Shown here piece by piece: positions 11,762 to 20,854 of a stretch of DNA of 64,000 nucleotides. Below the pieces are notes generated by a model. It did not search any database, was not told the DNA's origin, and saw nothing but the letters and a program-made list of their open reading frames with translations. The stretch covers positions 1-64,000 of the forward strand of contig BBZO01000010.1 in assembly GCA_001304875.1 (NCBI GenBank), in the 5' to 3' direction. How positions within the stretch are numbered: position 1 is the first letter of the stretch; each line of letters starts with the position of its first letter. This stretch comes from Clostridia bacterium UC5.1-2E3. Lineage in GTDB: Bacteria > Bacillota > Clostridia > Lachnospirales > Lachnospiraceae. The position numbers were made by a program, and so were the translations under genes.

Positions 11762-14364
11762 ATGGACAATAATAGTTTAGCTCATACAAAATGGGAATGC
11801 AAGTATCACATAGGTGCGACCTGAAGGTCGTTGTTTGAAATGCGTTTCAACGCTATCATATCCATTCGTGATATCCCTACCACGAAATGCCCGGTAAGTG
11901 ATGAAAGGTGTGAAGCAGTGGGACAAAGCGGACAAGCGGTATCCACATCCGCCCAACTGCCAGGGATGGGTGCACAAGGTTAACATATGTGAATCATTAT
12001 AAGGATCGTGATACTTGAAATGGTGAAAGTGGATGATACACCATACCAAAAGGTAAGAGGGCGGGGATATGGCGGTTTCGATGTGCGCTGTATCGAATGG
12101 ACAGAGCACCTCCGGTCTAAAGATGGAACCTAAATGCATCGCAACAGTTCAAACAACGGAACAGGGAAATCCTCTTGCGCTCCCAACGGTAGGTCAATCG
12201 TAAGAAAGATACAATGCGCAGGAGGGAAGGATGCCAGAAGAAGCGAATGTTTCAGTGTAATGCTGAGAATAGGGATTCAAGATTTGTCCCATCCGAAAGG
12301 AAGCTGACGTCTGGCGCGTATCTAATCACAGGAGAGACATGGAATCTATGAATGCACAAAGTTCAATGGCGCGTAATGCGAGGACAATGCAGACGAAAAG
12401 GATAAAGTGGAAAGATATCAACTGGATAATAGCGGAATCCTACGTTAATAGACTACAGGTAAGGATTGTGAAGGCTGTACAGAAAGACAAATGGAGACTG
12501 GTTAAACGTCTCCAAAAGCTGATTACAAATTCTTTTTATGCAAGAGCGATTGCTGTAAAACGAGTGATAACAAACAGAAGGAAAACACACACCGGGAATA
12601 GATAAAGTGGTGTGGGAGACCGATGAAGATAAAAGCAAAGCGATAGAGAAGCTGGACACTTCGAAATATCATGCACAACCGCTAAGAAGAGTCTACATTG
12701 AAAAATACGGAAAAAAAGAAAAACGTCCACTTGGAATTCCAACGATGCAGGATCGGGCTATGCAGGGGCTGATGTTGCTTGCACTTGAGCCGGTCGCAGA
12801 GACAACAGCGGATAGAGTATCCTTTGGTTTTCGGAGAAACCGGAGTGCGCAAGACGCCATGGAATACATTTTTAAGCTACTGGCAAGGAAAACATCACCG
12901 CAGTGGATTCTGGAAGGAGATATAAAAGGGTGTTTTGACCATATCAGTCATGAATGGATGTTAGGAAATATACCTACAGACAAAAGAATCATGAGACAGT
13001 TCCTAAAATGCGGATATGTTGATAGAAGGACGTTGCTCCCGACAGAGGAAGGTAGCCCACAGGGTGGCCTCATCAGTCCAACTTATGCAAATCTGACATT
13101 GGACGGAATGGAGGAGCTTCTTCTCAAGAAATACAGTGCAAGTAGCACAGGATATACACATCCGAATTACAATAAGGAAAAAGTGCATCTATGCCGGTAT
13201 GCGGACGACTTTATCGTGACGGCTAAGAACAGAGAAACACTCTTAGAAATACAGCAGACGATTGAAAAATTCATGGAAGAAAGAGGACTGAAACTGTCGG
13301 ACGAAAAGACTGTCATTACAAACATTAATGACGGGTTTGACTTTCTTGGATGGAACTTTAGAAAATTTAAAGGGAAATTACTAATCCAGCCATCAAGAAA
13401 AATCGAAACAAAAAGTCACAAAAAGTCTCAGCAGAACGGTCAAATACTACCATGAAGCCAGCCAGGAATTATTGATAATAAAGCTCAATCAGATAACAAG
13501 AGGATGGGCGGAGTATCATCACTGTGTCTGCGCAAAGAAAACCTATGCACTCATTGACCACAGGCTGTGGGAAATGCTGTGGAAATGGGCAAAGAGAAGA
13601 CATCCCCGAAAGGGAAAGAAATGGATTAAGAACAGATACTGGCATCCTAAGGGAAATCGGGAGTGGTCATTCAGGACGGATAAAGCAATCCTGTATCAGA
13701 TGATGGACATGCCGATAGTCAGAATCCGGTCACTAGACTTAAAAAAGAACCCATTTCTTGACAGTGAATACTTTGAGCATAGAAGAAAACAACACAAAAA
13801 GGATAAAGAAACAGCTTATCTCTCAAGTACAGCTGCGCTTAGGGGATACTATGCGTTATAGATGCGTGAGCGGAATGCGGTGAAAGCCGCACGTTCCGTT
13901 CTTAGGGGAGGAATGGGTAGTAATGCCTATTCCTTACCCGACTTTTTGCGCCGAAGTATCGCAGACAGGTCATATACAAAGAAATAAAAGCGGATGTAGG
14001 GCAAATATTGGGAACATTATGCAGGAGAAAAGGAATCGAAATTATCGAAGCACAATGCATGCCAGACCACATCCATATGCTGGTACGGATTCCCCCGAAA
14101 TATTCGGTATCAGAAATAGTAGGATATTTAAAAGGGAAATCGAGTCTGATGATCTTTGAAAAGCATGCGAATTTGAAGTATAAATATGGGAACCGCCATT
14201 TTTGGTGCCGGGGATATTACGTGGATACAGTAGGGAAAAATACGGCAGCAATAAAGGCATATATACAAAATCAGATCAAAGAGGATTTAGAATATGATCA
14301 GATGAGTCTGGTAGAGTATATCGACCCGTTTACGGGTGAGCCGGTAAAGAAAAACAAGAAATAA
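11762..14364 (+). CDS. tnpA: IS200-type transposase TnpA, interrupted by a group II intron
   Basis: Exon 1 is 11762-11813 (MDNNSLAHTKWECKYHI plus one base) and exon 2 is 13943-14364. Joining them gives 474 nt, an uninterrupted 157-residue protein that crosses the junction as KYHI-VFAPKYRRQ, the normal family sequence. HUH motif: DHIHMLV. Catalytic tyrosine: in RGYYVDTVGKN. The protein ends PFTGEPVKKNKK. Y1 transposases move single-stranded DNA by peel-and-paste. The transposase can be made only after the intron is spliced. No frameshift is seen in either exon. Confidence 0.9.
12339..13861 (+). CDS. ltrA: Group II intron-encoded reverse transcriptase/maturase (two apparent frameshifts)
   Basis: About 506 residues from ATG 12339 (AGGAGAG upstream). 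Reverse-transcriptase hallmarks: RPLGIPTMQDR, SFGFRRNRSAQDAME, EGSPQGGLISP and the catalytic YADD at about 13198. The maturase (X) region includes IRGWAEYHH-like QITRGWAEYHH. No HNH endonuclease domain is visible at the C-terminus, so retrohoming may rely on nascent strands at replication forks. Frames change near 12580 and 13400. Here the correction needs removal of one A in an A-rich run, the opposite sign from most of the window. Function: aids splicing and mobility of the host intron. Confidence 0.88.
13868..13901 (+). ncRNA. Group II intron domain V
   Basis: A 34-nt hairpin starting GAGCGGAATGCGG, with a GAAA loop and closing CCGCACGTTCCGTTC. Length, the AGC-type catalytic base segment and the tetraloop fit the catalytic core helix of a group II ribozyme. 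Confidence 0.88.
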
Positions 14365-14404
14365 ACCACTTGGAGTGGTAGTAGGAAGTCAAAGCAAACC
14401 AGCA

Positions 14405-14563
14405 AGCCCCATTAGGGCTGCGCCGGAATAAGGAAGCACTGAATAAGCCCTTTAGGGGGCTGCTGTAAATGTGGTGCAGTTGGCAGGCCTCAGTGCGCCT
14501 TCCGGGCGCAAGCAGGTAACAGCCCCTTCTAGGGGCAGAACAAGCCACCCGCTAAGCGGGTGG
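14405..14563 (+). repeat. Row of five hairpins at the IS200 right end
   Basis: Five short, non-overlapping stem-loops follow tnpA: AGCCC/GGGCT (14405-14419), AGCCC/GGGCT (14446-14461), GCGCC/GGCGC (14495-14509), GCCCC/GGGGC (14522-14536) and CCACCCGC/GCGGGTGG (14545-14563). The last is the likely transposase-recognised right-end hairpin. The others may form a structured 3' RNA or terminate read-through. The rest of 14365-14655 has no gene. Confidence 0.65.
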
Positions 14564-14655
14564 TCTTGACTCTTCGCCGGTATCGTTGCAGACTCTATTG
14601 AAAAGCGGGTACAATAAGTCCAGGATGAGTTGCACCGACTAAGGAGCTGATTTGT

Positions 14656-14962
14656 ATGTTGACAAATGAAGTGGTGTTGAAAATTTTCGAGGAGTATTTG
14701 GCGGAAGATCAGGCGTTGGAAGTTGTCCTACCCGCCACGGCCATGCGGTCATGCTATGGGACAGTGCCGGGCAGGATTGGTCCGAGGTGACGTGCTGCCG
14801 ACGCCGGAGGAACTGTTTGACAAGCTGCTGGATGCGGCCACCGGCTACCAGGAGTATCTGATTTTGCGGGAAGATGAGATGGATCTTCTGGATGACGCAG
14901 GTGAGAAAAAAGTAGAACAGCTTCGGCTGAAGTATCTGGCGCGAAGGGAGGCATTGGGATGA
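14656..14962 (+). CDS. Small hypothetical ICE protein
   Basis: A protein of about 102 residues beginning MLTNEVVLKIFEEYLAEDQ, from ATG 14656 with AAGGAG at 14641-14646. Two single-base losses (about 14730 and 14804) separate the start from the C-terminal part TPEELFDKLLDAATGYQEYL. Corrected, it reads as one acidic helical protein. It ends in a 4-base overlap (ATGA) with the next gene, so the two are coupled. Similar small proteins occur in the mobilisation region of clostridial ICEs; no function is known to me. Confidence 0.6.
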
Positions 14963-15249
14963 GGCTTTTATTGAAATTGTTGGCGGCACCTGTTGTGCTG
15001 GCATTGACCTTATTTGTATGGCTCTGCATGGGAGTTCTGTACCTGTCCAGTTTTATGTTGGGGATCGTCAGCACCATTGTGGGCTTGCTGGGGTTGGCAG
15101 TCCTGGTTACATATTCCGTACAAAACGGCGTGATCCTGCTGGTGATCGCTTTTTTGGTCAGCCCGGCAGGCTTACCCATCGCAGCGGTCTGGCTGGTAGG
15201 CAAGGTGCAGGATCTGCGGTATGCGATCCAGGACGCGGTGTACGGCTGA
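14959..15249 (+). CDS. CD1845-family membrane protein
   Basis: A 96-residue, very hydrophobic protein with three predicted membrane segments (residues about 4-28, 30-50 and 56-80), ending GKVQDLRYAIQDAVYG. Resembles the CD1845 family of C. difficile conjugative transposons. It overlaps the upstream stop (ATGA). Presumably a small inner-membrane accessory of transfer; the role is unproven. Confidence 0.75.
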   Translation: MRLLLKLLAAPVVLALTLFVWLCMGVLYLSSFMLGIVSTIVGLLGLAVLVTYSVQNGVILLVIAFLVSPAGLPIAAVWLVGKVQDLRYAIQDAVYG

Positions 15250-15261
15250 ATAAGAATGAAG

Positions 15262-15293
15262 AATTGCCGGGAGTGAGTGCCCGGCAATTTTGA
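15262..15293 (+). terminator. Intrinsic terminator before abiE
   Basis: AATTGCCGGG (15262-15271) pairs perfectly with CCCGGCAATT (15280-15289), followed by TTGAC. It separates the upstream ICE pair from the toxin-antitoxin operon. Confidence 0.7.
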
Positions 15294-15304
15294 CTTACTT
15301 TCAT

Positions 15305-15328
15305 GCTAATTTCGCGTATAATATTAGC
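15305..15328 (+). promoter_or_regulatory. abiE promoter with overlapping operator dyad
   Basis: GCTAAT (15305-15310) and ATTAGC (15323-15328) form an inverted repeat that encloses a perfect TATAAT -10 box (15317-15322). No good -35 is spaced 16-18 bp upstream. In characterised AbiE systems the antitoxin AbiEi binds inverted repeats in its own promoter; this dyad is the obvious candidate site. Confidence 0.65.
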
Positions 15329-15348
15329 ACGAAAGGAAGGTGAAGAAC

Positions 15349-15942
15349 GTGAGCCAATTTCAACAGCTGGACCAGCTGATGGAACGTCAGGATGGGATGC
15401 TGCGCACCGGGCAGGCCCTCGCGGCCGGGATCTCAAAACCTGTTTTTTATCAATTCGTGCAGTCTCGTGGGCTGGAACAGGCGGCGCATGGGATTTATCT
15501 TTCCAAAGATGCCTGGGTGGACGCCATGTATCTGCTGCATCTTCGTTGTCCGCAGGCGGTTTTTTCCCATGAAACGGCGCTGTTTTTCCACGACCTGACC
15601 GACCGGGAGCCGCTTTGCTATTCCATTACGGTCAAGACGGGCTACAATCCGACCCGGCTCAAGGACGAGGGCGTTCAGGTTTTTACCATCAAGGCGGAGC
15701 TGCATGAGGTCGGCCTGACAACCGCGCAGACCCCCTTCGGTCACGATGTGCCGGTCTATGATATGGAACGGACGATCTGCGATGTGTTGCGCAGCCGGAG
15801 CCACATTGAGATGCAGACATTCCAGGACGCTTTGAAAGCGTATGCCCGCCGGAAAGACAAGGACCTGCGGACGCTGGTGCGCTATGCCAAGCTGTTCCGG
15901 GTCGAGAAGATTTTACGCCAGTATTTGGAGGTACTTCTATGA
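15349..15942 (+). CDS. abiEi: AbiEi-family antitoxin (type IV)
   Basis: A 197-residue protein from GTG 15349 (AAAGGAAGG at 15332-15340). An N-terminal winged-helix-like region (MERQDGMLRTGQALAAGISK, GLEQAAHGIYL) is followed by an AbiEi C-terminal segment (YDMERTICDVLRSRS, FQDALKAYARRKDKDL). AbiEi represses the operon and neutralises the toxin without direct binding. It overlaps the toxin start by 4 bases (ATGA). The gene is uninterrupted. Likely function in an ICE: stable maintenance and phage abortive infection. Confidence 0.85.
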   Translation: MSQFQQLDQLMERQDGMLRTGQALAAGISKPVFYQFVQSRGLEQAAHGIYLSKDAWVDAMYLLHLRCPQAVFSHETALFFHDLTDREPLCYSITVKTGYNPTRLKDEGVQVFTIKAELHEVGLTTAQTPFGHDVPVYDMERTICDVLRSRSHIEMQTFQDALKAYARRKDKDLRTLVRYAKLFRVEKILRQYLEVLL

Positions 15943-16784
15943 TAAAGACAGCCAGACAGCTGAAAGATTTGATCCGCAACCTGTCAAAGAAAAGTGCTGC
16001 GGATGCGCAGGTTTTGATGCGCAACTATATGATGGAGCGTTTTCTGGAACGCATTTCTCTCTCGTCATACCGGGACAAATTCATCCTCAAGGGCGGGATG
16101 CTGGTGGCCGCGATGGTCGGTCTGGACGCCCGCTCCACAATGGACCTGGACGCAACGGTCAAGGGAGCCAACGTCAGCATAGAGGATGTGGAGAACATGA
16201 TGGCCGAGATCATCGCTGTTCCCATTGATGACGGCGTTACCTTCCAGGTGAAAAGCATTTCGGAAATCATGGATGAAGCGGAGTATCCCGGCATACGGGT
16301 CACAATGACAACGCTCTTTGACGGGTGCGCACCCGCTGAAAATCGACATTTCAACCGGCGACGCCATCACCCCTAAAGAGGTGCGGTACAGCTTCAAGCT
16401 CATGCTGGAGGACCGCTCCATCGACGTTTGGGCTTATAACCTGGAGACCGTGCTGGCCGAAAAGCTGGAAACTATCATCATCCGGACCACGACCAACACC
16501 CGTATGAGAGATTTTTACGACATCGCCATCCTGCAACAACTCTATGGCAGCACTCTGGACCCGCACGTTCTCTATGACGCGCTGCTGGCGACAGCCCACA
16601 AGCGCGGCACCGAGCGCCATCTGGCCGAGGCCGCCGAAGTCTTTGATGAAGTGGAGAACAGCCCGGTCATGCAGGACCTGTGGGCGGCCTATCAGAAAAG
16701 TTTTCCTATGCGTCCGACCTTGGCTGGGATGCGGTCATGGCTGCGGTCCGTCAGCTGTTCGCTCGTTGCGAGGGCACGGCATGA
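15939..16784 (+). CDS. abiEii: AbiEii/AbiGii-family nucleotidyltransferase toxin
   Basis: About 282 residues after correcting three single-base losses (two near 16323-16335 in GGGG and CCCC runs, one in a T run near 16700). Motifs of the DNA polymerase-beta-like nucleotidyltransferase toxins are present: KGGM near residue 51 and RSTMDLDATV with the catalytic D-x-D, then KIDIST and LAEKLETII. AbiEii-type toxins use nucleotides to block growth during phage infection. It follows the antitoxin with an ATGA overlap, and its own stop overlaps the next gene. Confidence 0.85.
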
Positions 16785-17131
16785 AAAAGCGTGGACACTA
16801 CTGCAAGGTCTGTGGCGAGTATAAGGCAAACGAAAAGTTTTCCGGCAAGGGACACGCCGCGCACATTTGTAAAACCTGCGCCGCTCTCCCGCCAGAAAAG
16901 CAGGCAGAAGAAATGACGCTTACCCGGCTTGTCAACCTTCCCTGGCGATTATCCAAAGAACAACTTTCGTGGCTGAAGAAACGGATGAAGGACAAGCGGG
17001 ATGCCGTGCGAACCCTGGCGACGGAACAATATGAAATTCGGTTCCCGCCCAGGATAGAACTGGATGAATTGGAAGATGACTTTGAAGAAGATTTCGATTT
17101 TTATATGGACGAGGAAACTGATATAGAGTAA
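16781..17131 (+). CDS. Zinc-ribbon protein coupled to abiEii
   Basis: A 116-residue protein starting MKKRGHYCKVCGEYKANEKF, with CxxC at residues 8-11 and a second CKTC pair near 30-33, then a basic middle and a very acidic tail (DELEDDFEEDFDFYMDEE). ATG 16781 overlaps the toxin stop, so it is translated with the toxin. I do not recognise the family. Its consistent coupling suggests either a third component of the AbiE locus or an accessory of the relaxase that follows. Confidence 0.6.
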   Translation: MKKRGHYCKVCGEYKANEKFSGKGHAAHICKTCAALPPEKQAEEMTLTRLVNLPWRLSKEQLSWLKKRMKDKRDAVRTLATEQYEIRFPPRIELDELEDDFEEDFDFYMDEETDIE

Positions 17132-17188
17132 ACCGATGCGGTCTGTGATGAGCAGGCCGCTTATTTTTGGAAAGGAGGCGGACCCCAC

Positions 17189-18600
17189 ATGGCCACCACC
17201 CGCATTATACCGCTGCACGCCGGCAAGGGCCGCACGGTCGGCAAGGCGATCAGCGACATCATCGACTATGTAAAAAATCCAGAAAAGACCGACCACGGTA
17301 GGCTCATCACCAGCTACCAGTGTGACAGCCGCGTGGCCGATGCGCAGTTCCTGCTGGACAAGCAGACCTACGCCGCCCGCACCGGCCGGGTGCGCGGTGC
17401 GGACAATGTGATCGCCTACCACCTGCGGCAGTCCTTTGTGCCGGGCGAGATCACGCCGGAGGAAGCAAACCGCCTGGGCGTGGAGCTGGCCCGGCGCTTC
17501 ACCAAGGGCAAGCACGCTTTCATCGTCTGTACCCACATCGACAAGGCTCACGTCCACAACCATATTATATGGAACTCCACCACGCTGGAGTGTGACCGCA
17601 AGTTCCGCAACTTTTGGGGCAGCACCCGCGCTGTCCACCGTCTGAGCGATACCATCTGCATCGAAAACGGCTACTCCATTGTGGAGGCTCCAAAGCGGCG
17701 CGGCCAGAGCTACAACAAGTGGCTGGGCGATGCGGCAAAGCCTCCCACAAAGAGCAGCTGCGCCAGGCTATTGACCGGGCGCTGGCACAGAAACCGGCCA
17801 GCCTGGAGGAGTTGCTGCGCCTGTTGGAGCAGGACGGCTTTACCGTTCACCGGCGTGGAAAAACCATCTCCATCGGCGCGGAGGGCTGGGGCAACAACGT
17901 CCGCTTTGACCGGCTGGGTGACGGCTACACGCTGGACGATCTGCTGGCGGTCCTCTCCGGCCAGAAAGAGCATACGCCCCGCAAGCAAGCCGTCCCGCAG
18001 GCCGCTCCGTCCAAGGTCAATCTGCTGGTGGACATCCAGGCAAAACTCCAGGCCAGGAAAGGTGCCGGGTACGTCCGCTGGGCCAAGGTGTTCAACCTCA
18101 AGCAGATAGCACAGACCCTCAACTACCTGTCTGAACACGGGCTGCTGGATTATGCCGATCTGGAAGCAAAAACAGCAGAGGCGACGGCCCGTTACAATGC
18201 GCTGTCCGATCAGATCAAGGCCGCCGAGAAGCGCATGGCCGAGATTGCCGTGCTGCGCACCCACATCGTCAACTACGCCAAGACCCGCGAGACCTATGTA
18301 GCCTATCGCAAGGCTGGATATTCAAAGAAATTCCGGCAGGAGCATGAGGAGGAAATCTTGCTGCACCAGGCGGCCAAGGAAGCCTTCAACGAGCTGAATG
18401 TGAAGAAGCTGGCCACCATCAAGGAGCTTCAGACCGAGTACGCCCAGCTGCTGGCGGACAAGAAAAAGGCTTATGGAGAGTACCGGCAGGCCCGCGCCGC
18501 CATGCGGGAGCTGCTGACGGTCAAGAACAATGTGGATCGGGTCCTGGCGATGGAGCAGACCGAACCGCAACAGAAAGAAAAAGACCACGGCCAGCGGTGA
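17189..18600 (+). CDS. Relaxase (mobilisation nuclease), MobP-like
   Basis: About 470 residues from ATG 17189 (GGAAAGGAGG upstream). The N-terminal catalytic domain shows a Tyr-bearing segment (IIDYVKNPEKT) and the metal-binding HIDKAHVHNHI triad characteristic of relaxase motif III. The C-terminal part is a long helical region ending in a Lys/Glu-rich tail. One C lost near 17743 (AAGCCTCC) accounts for the single frame change. It nicks oriT and pilots the strand during transfer. It belongs with mobC, from which the IS200/intron, small genes and AbiE now separate it. Confidence 0.9.
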
Positions 18601-18617
18601 GCTGGTCGCGGTCAAAA

Positions 18618-18736
18618 GCGTTCGCAAGAACGCGCAGCCACAGATTGAAAATCTGTGTTCCAAGGGGGCTTGGGGGACTTCCCTCAACAAGCGCGTGGGG
18701 CTATCTGGATAGCCACAGGCATCGCTTGCCTCTTTT
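18618..18736 (+). other. Run of stem-loops and terminator after the relaxase
   Basis: Consecutive perfect hairpins: GCGTTC-GCAA-GAACGC (18618-18633), CACAGATT-GAA-AATCTGTG (18639-18657), CCAAG-GGGG-CTTGG (18660-18673), GGCTATC-TG-GATAGCC (18699-18714), then AGGCA/TGCCT followed by CTTTT (18717-18736), which is terminator-like. Such density in 120 bases suggests a structured RNA or an origin-of-transfer/single-strand recognition region. No gene is present in 18601-18787. Confidence 0.5.
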
Positions 18737-18787
18737 CCGCAGGAATAAAATAAGCCAGTGACGAAACCCACAAATTTCGCTCCTGGC

Positions 18788-19144
18788 CTACTTTGTTTCA
18801 AAATTCTTGGATAGTTCTGTCAATTCTCTGGTAGTTTCCTGTGTAAGTCGTAAAAGCGTTTTGCGCATTTCTAATGGATAGCTGCTGTAAAACATCTTCA
18901 TCTGATTAATCCCTTCATCTTCTGGAGAAACATCTGGATTGATCAGAGTGTCCAGGGAGATTGGAAGAACCTTTGCCAATGCCTTCAAAATCAAATAGGA
19001 TGGATTTATTTTTCCTTTTTCTATTTTTGCGATTTGCTTAATAGACACATGGCTCAGATCCGCAAGTTCTTGTTGTGTCAGGCCTTTTTCTTTTCGGGCT
19101 TCCCGCATTTTTTGCCCTAAAGCGGCCAAATCATCAATCGGCAT
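18788..19144 (-). CDS. XRE-family helix-turn-helix regulator
   Basis: A 118-residue protein. The HTH_3 fold is clear at residues about 8-65: KMREARKEKGLTQQELADLS, VSIKQIAKIEKGKINPS and LKALAKVLPISLDTL. The C-terminal 50 residues form an acidic helix that may be for oligomerisation. It is transcribed away from the solute-binding protein operon, so it may control the shared 330-bp intergenic region or the ICE. Intact gene. Confidence 0.85.
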   Translation of the reverse strand: MPIDDLAALGQKMREARKEKGLTQQELADLSHVSIKQIAKIEKGKINPSYLILKALAKVLPISLDTLINPDVSPEDEGINQMKMFYSSYPLEMRKTLLRLTQETTRELTELSKNFETK

Positions 19145-19473
19145 AATCGTTCACCTCAATGATATTTTATCGTGCCGATTAGAATCAAGGAATAACATGA
19201 TTATATCTATTAAAAGAGATGATTGTGCTGTTTTGATAGGGGCAAAAGAGGCGTTATGCTTGTAATGACTATTTATAGCTTGTATAATTAATGATGAAAA
19301 GACACAGTTCTGCAGTGTTGTTTGGAAATAGAAACTACCCGTCACGGGTAGGGCGGGGAAAAAAAGTTTGTACTATCCTAAAAAGGAAACGTGTTTGGGG
19401 AAACTGAGCACAGAGGTTCTTGGAAGCCTCTGGCTTTATGCGATACAGCTAAAATATGAAGGGGGATGAACCT
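19145..19473. other. Intergenic region between XRE gene and solute-binding protein
   Basis: 329 bases, AT-rich, without a gene. It holds the dyad at 19335-19351 and the -10 box of the rightward operon. The left half must contain the XRE promoter, but I see no clear consensus. Confidence 0.5.
19335..19376 (+). promoter_or_regulatory. Activator-type promoter with CTACCC-N5-GGGTAG dyad (copy 1)
   Basis: CTACCC (19335-19340) and GGGTAG (19346-19351) form a dyad, followed by GGCG, and a TACTAT -10 lies at 19371-19376. Its -35 position (19348-19353) has no consensus and is covered by the dyad, whose centre is about 40 bp upstream of the expected start. A near-identical arrangement recurs at 27488. 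Both fit binding by a LuxR/NarL-type activator. Confidence 0.6.
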
Positions 19474-20831
19474 ATGAAACAAAGGAAGCTCATTATTTTA
19501 TTGACTGCAGTGGCATTGTTCTGTACAGGCTGTTCCGGCACGGCAAAAAAAGAAGAGACGCCAACCACTATTACGGTCTGGCACGTCTATGGCGGTCAGA
19601 CAGATTCCCCACTCAACGACCTCATCGATGCGTTCAACCAGACGGTGGGAAAGGAGCAGCGGATCAACGTGCGGGTCACCTCCGTGTCCAACACCAACAC
19701 CATCCACGAGCTGGTGCTGGCCGCCGCCAACGGAGAGCCGGGCGCCTCGGAGCTGCCCGACCTCTTCATCTCCTATCCCAAGACGGTGATGGCCCTGCCC
19801 GACGACAGCATTTTGGTGGACTACCGGGACTATTTCAGCCAGGAGGAGCTGTCCGCCTTCCTCCCAGCCTTTCTGGAGGAGGGGACGGTCAATGACCGTC
19901 TGGTGGTGCTGCCGGTGGCCAAATCCACAGAGATCATGTTCATCAACCAGACCATCTTCGACCGCTTCTCCCAGGCTACCGGTGTAACGATCGAGGATCT
20001 GGATACATGGGAGGGGCTTTACAGGGCTGCGGAGATCTACGCGGACTGGACCGACGACCAGACGCCGGATATTCCGGGGGATGCCAAGTCCATGTTCGTT
20101 CACGACTACTACTTCAACTACTTCCAGGTAGGAGCCCAGTCCCTGGGCGAGGACTTCTTCCGGGGGGATGTGCTGGCCTTCGGCCCCGCCTTCCAGACGG
20201 CGTGGGAACCCTGGCCCGGGCCCCTGCGGGCGGCGTCTGGCTCAAGCGGGTACGCCACCGAGTCTATCCGCACCGGCGACAGCATCGTCAGCGTGGCCTC
20301 CTCTGCCAGCATCCTCTATTACAGCGATGTGGTGACCTATCCGGACAACACCTCTGAGGACATCACCATCATCTCCCGGCCCTGCCCGGTGTTTGAAAAC
20401 GGAGAAAAGCTGGTGATGCAGCGGGGCGCGGGCTTCTGTACCGTCCGCTCCACCCCGGAGCGGGAGCGGGCCGCGGTGACCTTCCTCAAATGGCTCACCG
20501 AGCCGGAGCACAATGTGGAGTTTGTGACCCGGACAGGCTACATGCCGGTGACCCAGGCTGCATTTGAAACGGAGCTGCCAAAGGCCATTGAAGGCTGGAG
20601 AGCGCCAAATATGCCTCTCTCTATCAGGCCTATCTGGATACCCAGCAAAACTATAAATTCTATGTGCCGCCCCAGTTGGAGAGCTACCTGAGCCTGGAAA
20701 CCACGCTGGAGGACCATGTGCGGGCCCAGCTGGCCCTGGGCCGCCGGGATTATCTGGAGGCCGGAGAGACCGGGCTGGAGCAGATCAGTGCGGACCGGCT
20801 CCAGTCCTTCCGGGAGATCATGGAGCGATAA
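19474..20831 (+). CDS. Extracellular solute-binding lipoprotein (ABC transporter type)
   Basis: About 452 residues from ATG 19474 (GGGGGATGA upstream). Lipoprotein signal with lipobox CTGC (MKQRKLIILLTAVALFCTGC), then TITVWHVYGGQTDSPLNDLI, typical of sugar-type SBP_bac families. Frame irregularities lie near 20210-20255 (compensating) and 20597 (one base lost; the C-terminus continues as KYASLYQAYLDTQQNYKF). No permease or ATPase genes accompany it. It is directly followed by a membrane-tethered regulator, so it may act as a ligand receptor for that sensor rather than in uptake; this is inference. Confidence 0.8.
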
Positions 20832-20854
20832 CCTGTAAGAGAGGAGGAACCACC

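Larger units (their letters stand above)
11814..13942 (+). mobile_element. Group II intron
   Basis: The 5' end GTGCGAC matches the group II GUGYG consensus. Domains I-III would occupy about 11814-12330, which has no gene. Domain IV carries the intron-encoded protein, domain V is at 13868-13901, and a domain VI-like hairpin (GGAATGGG / CCTATTCC, about 13910-13933) precedes the 3' end at CCCGAC. The boundaries were set by requiring the interrupted transposase to read through. It lies on the same strand as tnpA, as splicing needs. Confidence 0.88.
11650..14566 (+). mobile_element. IS200/IS605-type insertion sequence carrying a group II intron
   Basis: The element has the IS200 layout: a left-end subterminal hairpin (CCCCCTGC TAT GCAGGGGG, 11657-11675), a small Y1-type transposase gene, a structured 3' region and a right-end hairpin (CCACCCGC TAA GCGGGTGG, 14545-14563). 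No inverted terminal repeats or target duplication are expected in this family. The group II intron at 11814-13942 accounts for 2.1 kb of its 2.9 kb. Exact ends are uncertain by tens of bases. It sits between mobC and the rest of the mobilisation region. Confidence 0.8.

Noticed and set aside
11800-12017. Exon/intron pairing: CACATA with TATGTG (11986) and CAAGTAT with ATACTTG (12011)
   Set aside because: The two putative intron guide segments occur in the opposite order to the usual EBS2-EBS1 layout, so one or both may be chance.
12580-13455. Programmed frameshifting in the group II intron protein
   Set aside because: The breaks are in A runs without slippery-heptamer and pseudoknot features, and the rest of the window shows frequent sequencing indels.
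19474-20831. Complete sugar ABC transporter operon
   Set aside because: No permease or ATPase genes are present on either side.
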